This document shows, piece after piece, positions 33,252-49,690 of a DNA stretch of 64,000 bases (its first letter is position 1; every line of letters begins with the position of its first letter). Source of the DNA: Xiphophorus maculatus (Eukaryota > Chordata > Actinopteri > Cyprinodontiformes > Poeciliidae); the NCBI RefSeq assembly GCF_002775205.1, contig NC_036461.1:15289015-15353014 (forward strand). The letters are read 5' to 3'. The position numbers and the translations under genes are program-made. The notes under the pieces are model-generated. The model was not told the DNA's origin and did not search any database. It worked only from the letters and a program-made list of their open reading frames with translations.

Positions 33252-36036
33252 TCATGGTTTGAAGGCTTCATCCTTGGCAAGTTCAAGGCTTTTCCACCTC
33301 CTTATGGAAACTTTGTATTTATCGCCATCATTAGATTCACCTAAAACCTTTCTGAGAATGACTCTCATCAGAGTGACGGTGTTGGCTTCGCTGTTCTCTG
33401 CCAGCACGAGGTCCAAGATGTCCCCAACTTTAACCTGAATAAACAAGAGAGTTTAATTTTTGCAAGAGCCCAGAGGATCAGGGGAAAGCATTATTCAACA
33501 GGTAGTGACACATACCGTTTTACTTTTCTTGATTAGTTTCTGTCCATTTAGTCGGAGCTTGTTGCTGTAGAACGCATCCTCGATTTTGCTATTGTGAGAA
33601 GAAAAAAAGTTAGTCTCCCTGTTACAGTTTGTGTCCTGAAAAATAATCTGCCCAGTTAAATGCTTGGCTTTTTGTCACATGTTTCTGATAAAACACACCT
33701 TAATATCAATTATAAAGGGAAAATTCTTCAAACCAACTTGGCTAAATGTGAAAACGTTTGCCCCCTACTCTCAATCACTGGCCATGAGGTTTTTTTTAAA
33801 TAACTCTGGAGGAGATTGACTGTTGCTATTACGTGTTTTTTACATCTGGTGTAACACAACACATACCTAATGAGACAGAAGTCTTGGGGATCATCAAATA
33901 TGAGCTAAACATTAACTATTTACGCTTGCAGTGCTTAAAATGTTGCTCTAGGTTGCTGAATGAGCTGTTGAGGTGCTCTTGCAGTAATGTTGGTAGACAA
34001 CACTGACCAGTCAATGAAGCAAAGTCAATGACTGTTTCTTATTCTCTGTCAAAACCTGTAAATCAATGTGTTGAGGTCTTTTATCCTGCTTCATGTTGTC
34101 AGACTGGTTGTTTTTAGGTACCTTCTTGATTCTACAAGTCAGGTAGTAATCAGACCTAATAAACTACAAAAATGTGGTTAATCACATGGGGCAGTTACAG
34201 TTTTCACATATGAGCAAGTTGGTTTAGATCTTTTCCTATTTAACTAGATCATCAATTGAAAACTTTATTTGTGTTTACAAAGATTTTCTGAAAATTATCT
34301 CATTTAAAATTTGTTTTCTCATTTGAAACATTTGAGTGAAAACGGGGAACAAAGGAAAGTGGAATGAGGTTTACCGCACTGCAAACTTGGAAATGTTTAT
34401 CAGATATGCAAAATTAAGTCCGACACCTAAATCTTCTGACTTACTTGCGTGCTAAATCCAAACCAGCCTTTAACACAACGTCATAGCGGAAAGATGGTAC
34501 ATATTTCTCCATATCTTTATAATCTTTAGGTAAATTAGGATCTTCATCTTCATAATCGCTCTCCTCAGGGTCATTTTCATCCTCTGAATCATCTTCCTGT
34601 TCCTGGGCTGCACGTGAAGGAGCTTTCTTCTTGCTTTTAAATCGCAGATGGTACAAAGACCAGGTCTTGAGGGCAGGGCGGTGACCACCAAGTGCAGAGA
34701 AAGTCGAGCAGCCCCACAGCTGCCGAGTATGAATGGTTCTGGGGCACCACTCAGTCCTCCTAGGTCCATAACCAGCTGCTAGCAGGTGGCGAGGGTTCAA
34801 CCGTCCGAACTGCCTCATAGCGAGTACCTGCAGCACCAGGCTTCGCATGCTGGAGCTCCAACCTGTCACTATAAAAAAAAAAAAGCAAGATCAGAAAAGC
34901 TCTCAGCGTGATATTCAATATTTCCACTGCCTAGGTTGCTGATCTGGTCTTGAACTGCTTACTTTCCTCTTTGAGCATTGATTTTTCATTAAGCTTGTTT
35001 TTGTAGCCTACTTTGACTTTCTGTCCAGATCGGGATTCAGTCTCAACGTTTTTAAACATTTTGTCAGACGTTTGGGACCACTAAGCTTTAGCCAATCCAT
35101 TATAGTCCACAAATCAAATGTTATTGGACCTTCTCAGGCTCAAACTCAAAGACAGAAATGAAATAGCCCTCAAACCAAAAAAAAAAGCAGCTCCATAAAA
35201 TGTACTCTCTTGAGCCTAATTTTCTTCTGGCTGTTATTGCACATGTTTATGTGGTAGTTGGTACTTTTTTTATTATTATTTTAAAGTATATATTTATTTT
35301 GTGTTTTGATGATTAAATTGCGGGAGTATTCCTTTACAGCTCAATAAACTGTTACCTCGGCAACTCAACATCAGTTAGGTAAAAGACAACCTTCAGTCAT
35401 AAGTTATTATCTTGACCTCACAGGCAGGTCGATGAGTTTTTATAAGAACATAATCAGCCCGTAAACATGTTCATGTTTCACTTCAGCAACATTCATGTGA
35501 AATAATTCTGAAAATAAGTAACGAAAGGTCTACGTTTAGCAGTTCTTCAAAAAATAAAAGTCTTGCAAATTTCCATCAAGGTTTGTGTCACTTATGTCAA
35601 AGATTCTTACAAATATTCCTCAACCAATTACGTAGAACAGTTGCAATAATTATTTTAAATAAATATAAAAAAATGCTTAAACGAGGATGTCTGAAGATGA
35701 TTCACTTATTTTGAAATGTTACCGGAAGTTTCCTCTTAGTGAGCAATCCGTCAAAAATAACAAACCTAAAATGATTTGAATTGCTGCGTTTTCTGACCCC
35801 GTCTAAAGCCCGTGTAGTTTTGTCCAAATGTTTCATACTCAGTTGCATATTAAGTAAGTGGTTTTATGCGGAAGTAGGTGCTATTAGCTTAGCGTGTTTT
35901 TTCACTCGGGGCGCTCGTAGGTTACACGCGTAACAACCCCGGAGCTTTTAGAATGAAAACAACAATTTAACAGCATTTTTTAAAAGAAGCTGAAACTGTA
36001 TTGTGTTAAACACTCACCCAAGGAATAACCTTTCAT
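33252..36036 (-). CDS. mtres1: Mitochondrial transcription rescue factor 1
   Basis: Mitochondrial RNA-binding protein (human C6orf203) that supports mitochondrial transcription and translation. Exons on the minus strand: 36018-36036, 34445-34868, 33516-33588 and 33252-33434, giving 232 residues (human 240). The first coding exon, MKGYSL, is only 19 nt; its phase joins exactly to VTGWSSSMRS. Residues 1-60 are basic and lack acidic residues, as expected of a mitochondrial presequence. An acidic stretch (EQEDDSEDENDPEESDYEDE, about 95-115) precedes the S4-like domain NKIEDAFYSNKLRLNGQKLI and KVGDILDL (about 147-185). VPSFRYDV and the ending RRWKSLEL match human. The poly(A) signal is probably the complement of 33104-33109. 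Confidence 0.94.
33735..34200. repeat. Transposon-derived repeat in mtres1 intron
   Basis: Starts GTGAAAACGTTTGCCCCCTA, close to a teleost DNA-transposon phrase (GTGAAAAAGTGTTTGCCCCC). No coding frame, terminal repeat or target duplication was identified, so the limits and family are guesses. Confidence 0.4.
34869..36017 (-). other. mtres1 first intron
   Basis: AT-rich; donor GTGAGT and acceptor poly-T then TATAG. No gene was seen. The sequence just upstream of exon 1 (about 36040-36080, minus strand) is not strongly GC-rich. Confidence 0.55.
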
Positions 36037-36089
36037 TGCTCTGCACTTCGTCTGTCTTTCCGAGTCTGGTATTTGTAGCAGCAGTTATA

Positions 36090-39000
36090 AATCTACTGCC
36101 ATCTATCGCTTGGGCTTGAAATTACAGCATTGCCTTTTCACCAAACAGACACCTCATGCTATCAAAACAACCTCGTTTTCTCTCAGAAGCAGTAAAATAT
36201 TCCAACTCCTGCATAAATTATGAAATGGCGATAAAAATATGTCATATGCATCCATACTCCACTATGTAGGTTGAATCTCCTACTGTCAAATGCTTACAAG
36301 CACTCATTACAGGCCTGGATGTCATATTAATTTTAGTTTTCCAATTGTCTATTTGAACAGTCAACCAGTTGGGAAGACTACATAACATTCAATTACAATA
36401 AATGTTAAAAGCAGTACAGCTTTGTTCCATTGCTCTTGAACAGCGGTACAAAACATGAATCGGTTGATTTAAGACTAAATTGAAGAAATTGAAATACTAC
36501 CATTACTTTTTTGTTCAATATTCACTCAATTACTTTATGTCTCTTTATGTATGAAACCAGAAAGCTACAGTGGTACTGGGTTTAAAAGCCTCATCTTGTC
36601 ATTTTTTTTTCTTATTGTGATCAAACAGCTTGATTTTTGTATATACTGACCACAAAACAATTTCTCAAAAAGTATTTTTGGCTTGTTAGTATAGACAGCT
36701 TTTTTTCTCCAAGTCCTTCTAAAATGTGTTGATTTCCAGCCCATGCATATAAAACTGGGTTCACTTCCGTGACACTGCTGTTCCAGCAGTTTCCAGTTGA
36801 TGGCAGATTTGAGCTTTGATTGTTCCTGAGGATTTCCTCTGCTTTCTAACCAGGTCCTTAGAAGAATTGGTTAATCCAGTGAGTGGTGTCAAATAAGTCT
36901 TTTAGCGGCCAACAAGAAACTACCAGCTGTTGTCAATATAATTTTTCTTAAAATGTGATTCATGCAACCATTACCATCTGCAGGATTTTAAATTTTTTTG
37001 GTTTTATGTTTATCATCGGTCCCAGACCCTTAATAAAAACACCAGCAACATTTTTATCCACACAACAGGAGAGACCCAGACATTTATTGCATTTTTAATT
37101 TTTCCAGCATATTTCAAATTTCAATACATGTTGTCAAGAGTAATCTTGTTATTAATACAACCCATTTTATAATATTAACAATGCCAATTTAAAATATTTA
37201 TTTTGCTTAGTGTAAATAATTTACATCAACATTCAGCTCCACTATGGGTTATAATGTCTAGTTGTCTCATGTGCATAATACTGATGTCACTACGTTGAAA
37301 CCAATGAAAGAACAAGATGTCATGTCCTAGAATGCATACAATACCTTTCTGTAAGATGCTTTGAAAAGTCCTTATTGTAATATTGGTTTATTTTTGCATG
37401 TCTTAATGTAAGTGCATTGATGTTTTTGCATAAACAGTCTGTAAAACCCACGGAAAAGACATTCCAGAAAAATTAAACGGCATAAGTCAAAGTCTTCTTC
37501 AGAACTGTAATAGTCCTTTTTTGAGTTCTCCTGTCACATTAGAGTGTAAAAATTCCCATTTCACAGGTTGAAATGAAGCATCATTCATTTACAATGGACA
37601 TACAATTAATGATGCTGGTGGTATACATTCATGAATGTTTTATGGTTGTTAACACAGTGTCTCAGGAGTAGGAAAACATGCAAAGTAAGACATGGCTTCC
37701 ATCTTTCCACTCCATGTTTAAATTTGTTGGTTCACAGATAACACCCATCTGTTCAAATGTTCTAAAGGTCTTTTTTTGTCCATCTGATTGGTTTGTAGCA
37801 CAAGTTGTCAGCTTCTGTCGTGGCAGTAGGCAGCAGAAGTTATATATAAGACAAAAATATTCAGACAATGCATGTTTTTGTTTGAACATGGGTGATCATG
37901 AAGGTAGAGGTGGAATCTGTGTGATTGGATTTAGCTGCTCAATAACAAAATGCTCTTCAGTTCTAAGGTTTAACATGAGATTTAATTTCAAAATGATCTA
38001 GTGGTCATTACTGGATTCTAGATTACTGGGTGAAACGGTGATGATTTGGGGTCTAAAGAAAACGGCACTGTATCTACAAATCCCAATGACCTGAAGCTGC
38101 ATCATCAAGAAGAGTTGGCTAAATTTCCTCAACAATATTAAAGTTGATTAAAAAATTTTGAAACTGTTGGTTCATGTTAAATTCTGCCACACAAGTTTTT
38201 CTTTTGTGACAGAAAAGAAAAACTTTTCTGCCAACAAGAAATATGTTGTGTGTTTTTGTACTCCTGAGGTTATATTAAAATAACCTTATAATCTTGTAAA
38301 GACCAGACCATTTTAATGTATGTAAAACATTAGAACTGAAAGAGGTTGTACACTCCTTCTACCATCATTACATCCCTCAGATGCTGCTAAGCAGCACCAA
38401 CAACAAAATACCACAAATAATTGTGATATCCCGTTAGGTAGATACATCAGTCTGTGTAATGTTAAACTGAACAACTAATGTGTGTCTTTTCTACAAAACA
38501 GAAGCGAAAATGAAACTTCAGTCTATTGTCTGTTGATGTAAAAGGCTTCCTGGAAAACCAAGAATGTTGATGTACAAAATGACTTACAGCACTTTAGAAG
38601 AATGAGAAACACTTTATGACCAAGTGATAAACTGTCCTGATGATTTTGGAGCTCTTTGTATTGATCGGTGTATCTGTGATGAGCAGAAACATTCTGTTTA
38701 GCGATTCTCCTCGTTTCGTGTTATCGCTGTTATTGCTGTAATCACAAGTCTGCTGATATCCGCCCTGACTTTATCCATCTCATTACTTCAGGAGCATTTG
38801 CTTTGCTGCAAAATTGTGAGGAAACAGGAGAGATATTATCCCAACCACCTTATGAGGTAACTGAAGCTTCAGGTTTCGGATGGTCTGTTCAGATGTCCAA
38901 AAGTATGGCGATGGTGTGCAGTGTAACAGTCTTTGTCTCCTTGGTTGTCCCTGGAAGTTGAGCTGATTTTGTTTTCCTCTTTCTTCTGCACCAGTGAACC

Positions 39001-39152
39001 ACTCTTATTGCTTAGGTGGTTCACAAAGTCAAAACTCAGGCAGTCGTTTCTGATATTATCGTTGTTTCTGGCTTGTTTTTTCTCTGTGTTTCTGGTATTG
39101 ATAGTGAATGCATGCTACAGAGGTGTCACTGCTTTTTGCAGTGGTTGGGTGA
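36090..39152. other. mtres1-tmem151b interval, likely including a long 3' UTR
   Basis: No coding gene seen. About 36440-37040 looks repeat-derived but unassigned. From about 37090 to 39152 the sequence is AT-rich and free of recognised transposons, and a minus-strand AATAAA lies at 37083-37088, so this may be a 2-kb 3' UTR of the tmem151b-like gene. That is an inference only. Confidence 0.4.
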
Positions 39153-42998
<3,846 letters not shown>

Positions 42999-42999
42999 G

Positions 43000-43400
43000 G
43001 TGATAACAATGCAAGGCGTGGAGTGGGGATCAAGGAGGGATTTCACTGCCTTTTATCTGCCTCTGCAGCGGCTCTCATCCCACACGAGCCGCTGCGTTGG
43101 ACCCGCGATCATCCGGGGACGTTTCCGAGAGGAGAGTCCAAAACAACAGCGTTCCTGTGGAGGCAGAGAGAAGGAGGAGGAGGAGGAGGCGGCGGTGTTG
43201 GTGCAGCATCCTGCCGGTGCCCTGCCTCAGCTGTCAGTGCCGCAGTGACATGATGGGAGATGATGCCGGATTAGCTGGTCGTCATTACGAACGGATGGTG
43301 CCCTGCCCCTCGGGGCCCGCTCTGGATCCACCGTGCAGCGGGTGGGACGGGGCGTGGGTCCGCCGTCCACGGTGCTGGCTGCCTAACTGAGGCAGGTGGG
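43000..43400 (-). promoter_or_regulatory. tmem151b promoter/5' UTR region
   Basis: GC-rich block directly upstream of the tmem151b start, with many CpGs and GGA/GGC repeats (GAGGAGGAGG near 43172). Open frames here on the plus strand are low-complexity and regarded as chance. Transcription start not visible. Confidence 0.45.
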
Positions 43401-43611
43401 ACTTTGTTGCATAAATCCGCGACTTAAAGGGAAAGTCCAACCTAATGCTAACGGATCCACTTTGGCTTAGGTCTGTCTCAATGAATAGAATATACTAGAA
43501 CAATATTTATTGAACAATATCAGTTGTTCAATAAAAAAAATTAATAAATAAAACTCCCATATTAAATAGATTTACTACACAAACTAATATATCTCAAGCG
43601 TTTATTTCTGT

Positions 43612-43740
<129 letters not shown>

Positions 43741-44127
43741 ATTACGGCTGACATTTAATGAAACAAGAAAAAAATTGTTTTTCAGAACATCAACCTTGAA
43801 TGTAACCTATATTTAAACTTATAGTGTAATATGATGACAAAGACCCATTTTTAAAAAGGACAAAAATGCTGACATGACTTGTCTAGATTTTTCTGGGAGA
43901 CATCCTGGGTAAGCCATAAAAGGTTATTTCTGATCACAGAGTGCTGTGTTGGAAAATTGAGTGGAAGGAAAAATGTGGTTTTAAATAACCCTGTTCCACA
44001 CGAGCAACAGGGGTAGCTTGATGCAGAGCACTTTCATTTTGTGGTTTGTTACAATTGGTTTACTCTCTTTCTTAACTGTGATCTGAAGTTATGTATTGGT
44101 TAAGATTCAGATTGTGATCTTTAGTGT

Positions 44128-44136
44128 TTATTATTA

Positions 44137-44186
<50 letters not shown>

Positions 44187-44210
44187 GTTATTATTGTTAT
44201 TATTATTATT
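44128..44210. repeat. ATT microsatellite
   Basis: About 80 bases of ATT repeat with two TTG interruptions. Confidence 0.97.
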
Positions 44211-45989
44211 GGTGTCTATTAGTCATTTTGTTGTAATAGTCTCAGTTCCCAAACCCAGAACAAAACCCAGAACAACCCAGAACATTTTTTGCTGCAAGGC
44301 AACACTATCAGCTGTGCAGTAGTGCAGCCCATGGCACAGTGTCAAGCCTAACGGTAGGTTTTCTTTCACTCTTCATTGGATTTGTTCTGCTGAACCCTCT
44401 GAATTCAGCATAGGGATGCTGCAACTACAATTTCAGCCAAAGAGGAGCCAACTATTGGCTGAGAAAATATGATAAAAATGTACTTCACACTTGTCTGATT
44501 TGTTTTTAATTGAAAGCCATGCATAATTTCCCTTCCACTGCACTGTGATGCTCTATAAAGTCTCAGTAAAATACACTGATTGTTTTGGTTGTAACATCAA
44601 AAAATGTGAAAAATACCAAAAGGTGTAAGAGTGTTTGCACTGTGCTTTAAATGATTTGTTATTTTTGGAGCTTTATCTACAGAAACAAGTTGTTGCTCTG
44701 TTCTGTCAAGAGGAGAAACGGTCATCAGCTCCAGCCGTCATTGTATCTGCAGATGCATGGATGAAAAGTAATGGCTGCAATTATTAGATACTTTTCATAT
44801 CAAGCATAAAATAAATAAAACGTTAAATGTGATAGTTGCAAATACCTTCCAGGTTTACCACTTAGAACTATACTGTGACCAATATTGCAACCAATGAACA
44901 TTATATTGCCTTACTAAGGAATAATTGATTGTATGCATAAAGATTGAATATAGTCACTTAATCCTAGTTCATGTCTTTTTTTGTTTATTTAGAATGATTC
45001 AAATGAATGATGAGAAACTTCATCCTCTGTCTTTAATTCATTTACACCTAATTGTTATTGTTTCTCATACAACAATGCATTTCTAATATTTGACAAAATT
45101 GGTTTATATGAGTTTCATGAGCATGTTTTTGTAAAAATTTCCACTCCAATCCAGTGAAAATCCTAAAAGAGTTAAAAGAAATTATCACATTCATCCATCA
45201 TAATTACAAAATGTTTACAAAAACGCTTCAGATGTCAGCCATGACATGTGTGACAAAGTCTCATGACTTTCTCGCTCACATTCAATTTACAATTTTACAA
45301 AAAGAAACCATCGTAAAATACAAAAAGTACTCCTTCTGTATCTCTGAGCACTGAGGAAACATCTTTACTGAAAAAGCATCGGGTCAAACCGAGTTGTTGC
45401 GTGTGATTAGTGATGCCATGAGATGACTTTTGATGTAAAATGACTTTTTATAAATAATCAGAATGAAGTAACAATTTATAATCAGCAGCAGGTTCAAATG
45501 TTTTTTAGAAATATCTTAGAATTTTGTTAGAAATAATAATTTATAAAACATTTTCAAAACCAAATCCAGAATATGCAGATATATCACACAACTTTCACAA
45601 ACTAATATGTTATGATGAGCCATAGTGATTTACTAACATTAATAACATTATGATAATGCTTCACACAGTTGATATAATAGTTCTTGAAGTAGTTGTTAAT
45701 TTCTCAGTCTTTCATTTTCAGGTATGGTGTTAAAATGTTGAGATAGCAGTATCACAAAAAACAGATCAGTTTGTTTTACTGTCTTACTAAAAAGAAGGTG
45801 GAATGGACTAGGATGTAATAAAAGTGATTTGCCTTAAATAGTTTTAACATTAGTTAAATCCAATGTCAGAGAACAAAACACAACTGTCATTATTTAATGA
45901 ATGAAAATGAAACCCAAATGGTAAATTTGGTTTTAAAAATATAGTAATAATAATATAAAAAAACTAAGTACACCCTAAATATTTTCATA

Positions 45990-46560
45990 GGTTTTAGGGA
46001 AAGTCATAATCAAATGCCCTTTTCCATATTTTCACTGATGCAACATAAACCGCCTCCCTCACTTCCTAACCCCTCTACTACTTCTATTATTATTCACAGC
46101 CTCATCATACAGATTACTGTAACTCTCTCCTTCTCGGTCTCCCTCACAAATCCCTCCATAAGCTTCAGATGGTTCATAATTCAGCAGCATGCATTATAAT
46201 CAAAAGCCCCTTGCTACACCATTTGGTCACCGTCTTTCAGCAACTGCACTGGCTCCTAGTTAAACCAATTCTTCTGTGCGCATTTAAAATCATTCACAGC
46301 CTCACCTATCCTTCTCTATCAGATCTCTTGCACATTGCCAACCCCATCCATTCCCTGATGTCATCCTCCTCCTCCGTCCACCTCACTGTGCCGTCCACCT
46401 GTCCTAGAACCATGTGGAGTCGAGCATTGACCCCCAAATCTGGAACTCCATCCTGCCAGACATTCACACTATTGACATTCTCTGTTTCAGTCAAGCCTCA
46501 AAACTCACCTGTTTTAAGATACTTTACTCTTTCTTAAACAAGGTGTCAACACAATGCCAA
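45990..46560 (+). mobile_element. L2-type LINE fragment (end of reverse transcriptase ORF)
   Basis: Plus-strand frames carry VFQQLHWLLVKPILLCAFKI, YPSLSDLLHIANP, LRSS-like MSSSSSVHLTVP and SFQTF-like SCQTFTLLTFSVSVK, matching the C-terminal region after the polymerase domain of fish L2 LINEs (VLQSLHWLPV, FKILLLTYKA, YLSDLL, LWNSLP). It is truncated at the 5' side and crosses several stops and at least one frame change, so it is dead. Confidence 0.75.
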
Positions 46561-46829
46561 GATGGAAAGACATTAGCAATGACCCTGGAGAAGAAGCCAT
46601 TGCTGCACATGTATCTCCGGAGGATTATAAGGCCATTTTCTAAATCTTTTTGTCTCTAAATAGACTATGGCAATGAATAACACATAAACTCTAAAACAAT
46701 ATCCTTTGTGCAGATGAAACAAGAGATGTTTGGCACCACATTTGGAGAAAACCAAACACAGCATATTAACACAAACATCTCTGCCACCTTCTGTCAAGCA
46801 CAATAGTGAATAATAAATATTTTAACTTG

Positions 46830-47100
46830 TTTTGCAACCACAGGATCTTGTCACTTTCCAGTCAACTGTACATTTTTCTGCATATAGAAGAAGTCTAGAG
46901 TCAAATGCAATGCCACCTCTCCAACAGCTGAGGCTTGGACCAAGATGGCTGATCAGTAAAACACATCAGTTCAACAGAAAGGTTAAAAATGACATAATCA
47001 GCATGTGGTGGGACCTCAAGAGAAGTATGCTAAAAGTAATGAAGAGCAATGTTGTGAATGAGAATAGGTGGAAAAAAATCTTCAACAAAGATGCAAGAGA
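46830..47100 (+). repeat. Unassigned repeat-like stretch
   Basis: MWWDLKRSMLKVMKSNVV in a plus-strand frame is faintly like the ENVWKDLKIAV part of Tc1 transposases. The call is weak; no terminal repeat was seen. Confidence 0.25.
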
Positions 47101-47568
47101 CTGTTTTTTGTTTTTGTTTTTTTTACAAACATTCATTTTTGCAAATAAAAGTTAGTAAATAGTATACAAAATCTTGTTTGTTCTTATAGGCTGAAGGGTT
47201 TAATTTATGTAATGAAGTAGCTCGATCCTGATAAAGACCAGAGTGACCTTAGAAATAAAAATGGGTGTACTTTCTTTTAAGTTGATTATACTAATTCATC
47301 TCATCTTGTTTGAAGCACTTTAACAAGAATAATATTCCACAATAATCAGTAAAGAATGACTCCTCTCATTGCACCAAGTCTCTAAGAAATGTCCCAGATA
47401 TTTAAGAAGGACATTGCTTGACATGAAACATCACTCCTTTTCCCAGGGTCTTCTTCTCTGATGACGACCCTTCAGTGAAAGAAGAAAAGGTAATGTCTAC
47501 ATGTAGTCATATATATATATATACCAGGCTTGAGGGCAAAAAAAGAATGAATAGCTGGACCAACTTAC

Positions 47569-47973
47569 AGAGTACATGTTAGAGAGGTTGTTGAAAAGCA
47601 CTTGGCCTGCGCTCACTTTGTTCCTCACCCCTCGGATGGTTCCGTTCTTACTGCAGATGTTGATCCTCTTGTTGCTGAACATCATCTCCCTCTTGACACT
47701 GGCATACAGCAGCAGGTCATCGGACTCACAGCCGTTCTCGTCCCCGGCAGCCTCCAGGCCGTTCAGGTGCCTGTTGGCCTCACTGGGGGGCGGCAGACTT
47801 CCCTGCTCTGCCTCCATGCTGCCGGTGCCGTCCGAGTCTGCAGAGTCAGAGACCGAGCCGCACCAGGTCCTCTCGTCCTTGAACACCTCAGCCAGGACTC
47901 GGCCACTGTTGGCAGATGCGACTCTGAACCGGACCGTTTTCCCGGCTTTTTCTTTCATCTTTGGCCCATCCAT
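47569..47973 (-). CDS. grxcr1: Glutaredoxin domain-containing cysteine-rich protein 1-like, first exon only
   Basis: GRXCR1 shapes actin-rich stereocilia of inner-ear hair cells. This exon encodes 135 residues from MDGPKMKEKAGK to NNLSNMYS and ends at a good donor GTAAGT. TVRFRVASANSGRVLAEVF matches human KVRFRIASSHSGRVLKEVY, and ICSKNGTIRG plus KVSAGQVLFNNL match ILSKNGTVRG and KVSAGQALFNNL. The glutaredoxin domain and the C-terminal CxxC zinc-like motifs, encoded by later exons, were not found on the minus strand anywhere to the left, where tmem151b and other genes lie. The frame is intact. It may be a real exon of a gene with a very long intron, a leftover of a teleost duplicate, or the result of an assembly join. 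Confidence 0.8.
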
Positions 47974-49247
47974 TGAAATCCAAGAAAAGAGTCACATGCA
48001 TCGCTTCCCATTCAGACAAAACAGAGAGGCCCTTTCAGCTCAAGTCATCGGCGGTCCAGTTATTTATCCAACAGCAGGGTTCTCACAGGTGTTTCAAAGG
48101 AACTGAAAATACCCCGAGCACACACCGTGTGTGCTCCCAAATACTTAATAATAGATGTGCCCTTGTCATGGTAACAGCTAAAACGGGCAAAGTGTAAATT
48201 GATATGATCGTGTTCAATAATTGATCAAGGTTAGCACTCGCCTTATGTCTGATCCTTTATGGTCTGATAACTTGCAAGGTTGGGGCAAACATCTGGTGGT
48301 CTTAGTTGATCTTTGGAGCAATGTCCAGCATGCTGGTCTGAGACCGAATTAGTGTTCCTCCTTTTACACACTCAAGATCACCTCAACAGCAGAGTCACTG
48401 ACAGGAAAGTAAATATTAATACTTTGTTTCAGTCCATGAAAAACATGAACAGGAAAAGAGGTTTAGAGTAAATTAATTATTTCTGATGAATTCTCCTTCT
48501 GATCATTTAGTTGGATCTGGAAAATCATATAATCTGAGAAGAAAAGGTGAGAGCTTGCATGGGCTCAATGATCACATGTACTGCTTCTCATCCAAGAACG
48601 TGGACGTCCTCCCAAAGAGAAAAGATGTCAATGTTCTTCATAAGCAACTTCTTCCATCCATCCAGGAACGGTTCAGAGATGATTTTTGTGTGGTGGAGCA
48701 CCGCTTCACAACACAGAAATGCTTGTATTTGAGAATTTTCTATATTGAATCCTAGATCTTAAGGCTATTGAGAATAATCTTCCAAACCGTCCAGTGATTT
48801 CTTCCATTGTTTCAAAAGTCAAAATGATACCAAACTCACTTAAATCCTGGTACATTGCAATTTAAACTCCCAAGATCTTAACCTCACTGAATGATCATGA
48901 TCAGTTCTCAAAACGCAGGGGGAGAAAGAGAAGCCAACCAGCTGTGATCAGTTTCAAAAATAGATGACCACCGGTTAGGATTTGATCTGAAAGTTGGTAT
49001 CAAGGATGTCTGGCTGAATAATAACAGGTACAAAAATATAAGCATTAGTACTGGAAATATTTACTCTGCTCCTGAAGTTGAAGTGAAATATTTATAAAAA
49101 TAAGAATGACGTTACCAAACAGAGTTTCTGCAATAACAACATGAATAAACACAGAATGGTCATAACTTAATGATGTAATATGTTGTGTAAATCCCCCTTT
49201 TATTACCAAAATTACCTTGACCTGAAGCACTTTTGTTCTCTGGACTC

Positions 49248-49345
49248 GTCAGCCTCAGAAAGAGGCCACAGCAATCAGGGAATACTTTTTCCAATTGTCG
49301 TTTTAGTCCAAGATTCCCCAGCAGAACATTTACCAAAGTATTTTT
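49248..49345 (-). mobile_element. Tc1-like transposon scrap
   Basis: AAAGAGGCCACAGCAATCAG, GGGAATACTTTTTCC and CCCCAGCAGAACATT match a widespread teleost Tc1 copy (AAAGAGGCCACTGCCATCAG, GGGAATACCGTTTCC, CCCAGCAGAACATT). Too short to code. Confidence 0.7.
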
Positions 49346-49407
49346 CTGCTTCTACTATATCGACTTTGAATTAAAGAAAATTCCTTTCACTGCTCAATTA
49401 ATAAATA

Positions 49408-49441
49408 CAAGGTGCCATGATCGTAAGGTCATGGCACCTTG
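49408..49441. repeat. Perfect 13-bp inverted repeat (hairpin)
   Basis: CAAGGTGCCATGA (49408-49420) and TCATGGCACCTTG (49429-49441) pair exactly over an 8-base loop, about 250 bases upstream of the utp25 start codon and just beyond a Tc1-like scrap. Confidence 0.85.
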
Positions 49442-49690
49442 GCATGATTTACGTCAATGTTCATAATGTTATACCTGACCAGTGTGTTAAATATTAAATT
49501 TATTTATTTGCAGTTCTGTAAATCTGTCTAGGACTGCTTCTGTAAATATGAAACGTCCTCTTTATTCACCATAAGTGGAGAGGAAACCTACAGTACCTCT
49601 CTGCTCCTGTAGGTGGCGATAAATACGCTCTCTGAAGCACAACCAACGCAGAAGAAGCTGCACACGTGTGACAACAACACGTCGAGAGTC

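Larger units (their letters stand above)
47974..49690. other. grxcr1-utp25 interval (divergent)
   Basis: The two flanking starts point away from each other. The interval holds an unassigned relic (about 48490-49010, a plus-strand frame with SSKNVDVLPKRKDVNVLHKQ), a recognisable Tc1-like scrap (49248-49345) and a perfect hairpin (49408-49441). The last 130 bases are probably the utp25 promoter and 5' UTR. Confidence 0.5.

Noticed and set aside
34441-34869. mtres1 protein starting at 34869
   Set aside because: The codon there is GTG, and it is split by a splice acceptor (TATAG). An ATG exon at 36018-36036 joins in phase, giving MKGYSLVTGW.
46169-46537. Open frame as a novel gene
   Set aside because: Its residues (QLHWLLVKP, YPSLSDLLHIANP) match the end of an L2-type LINE.
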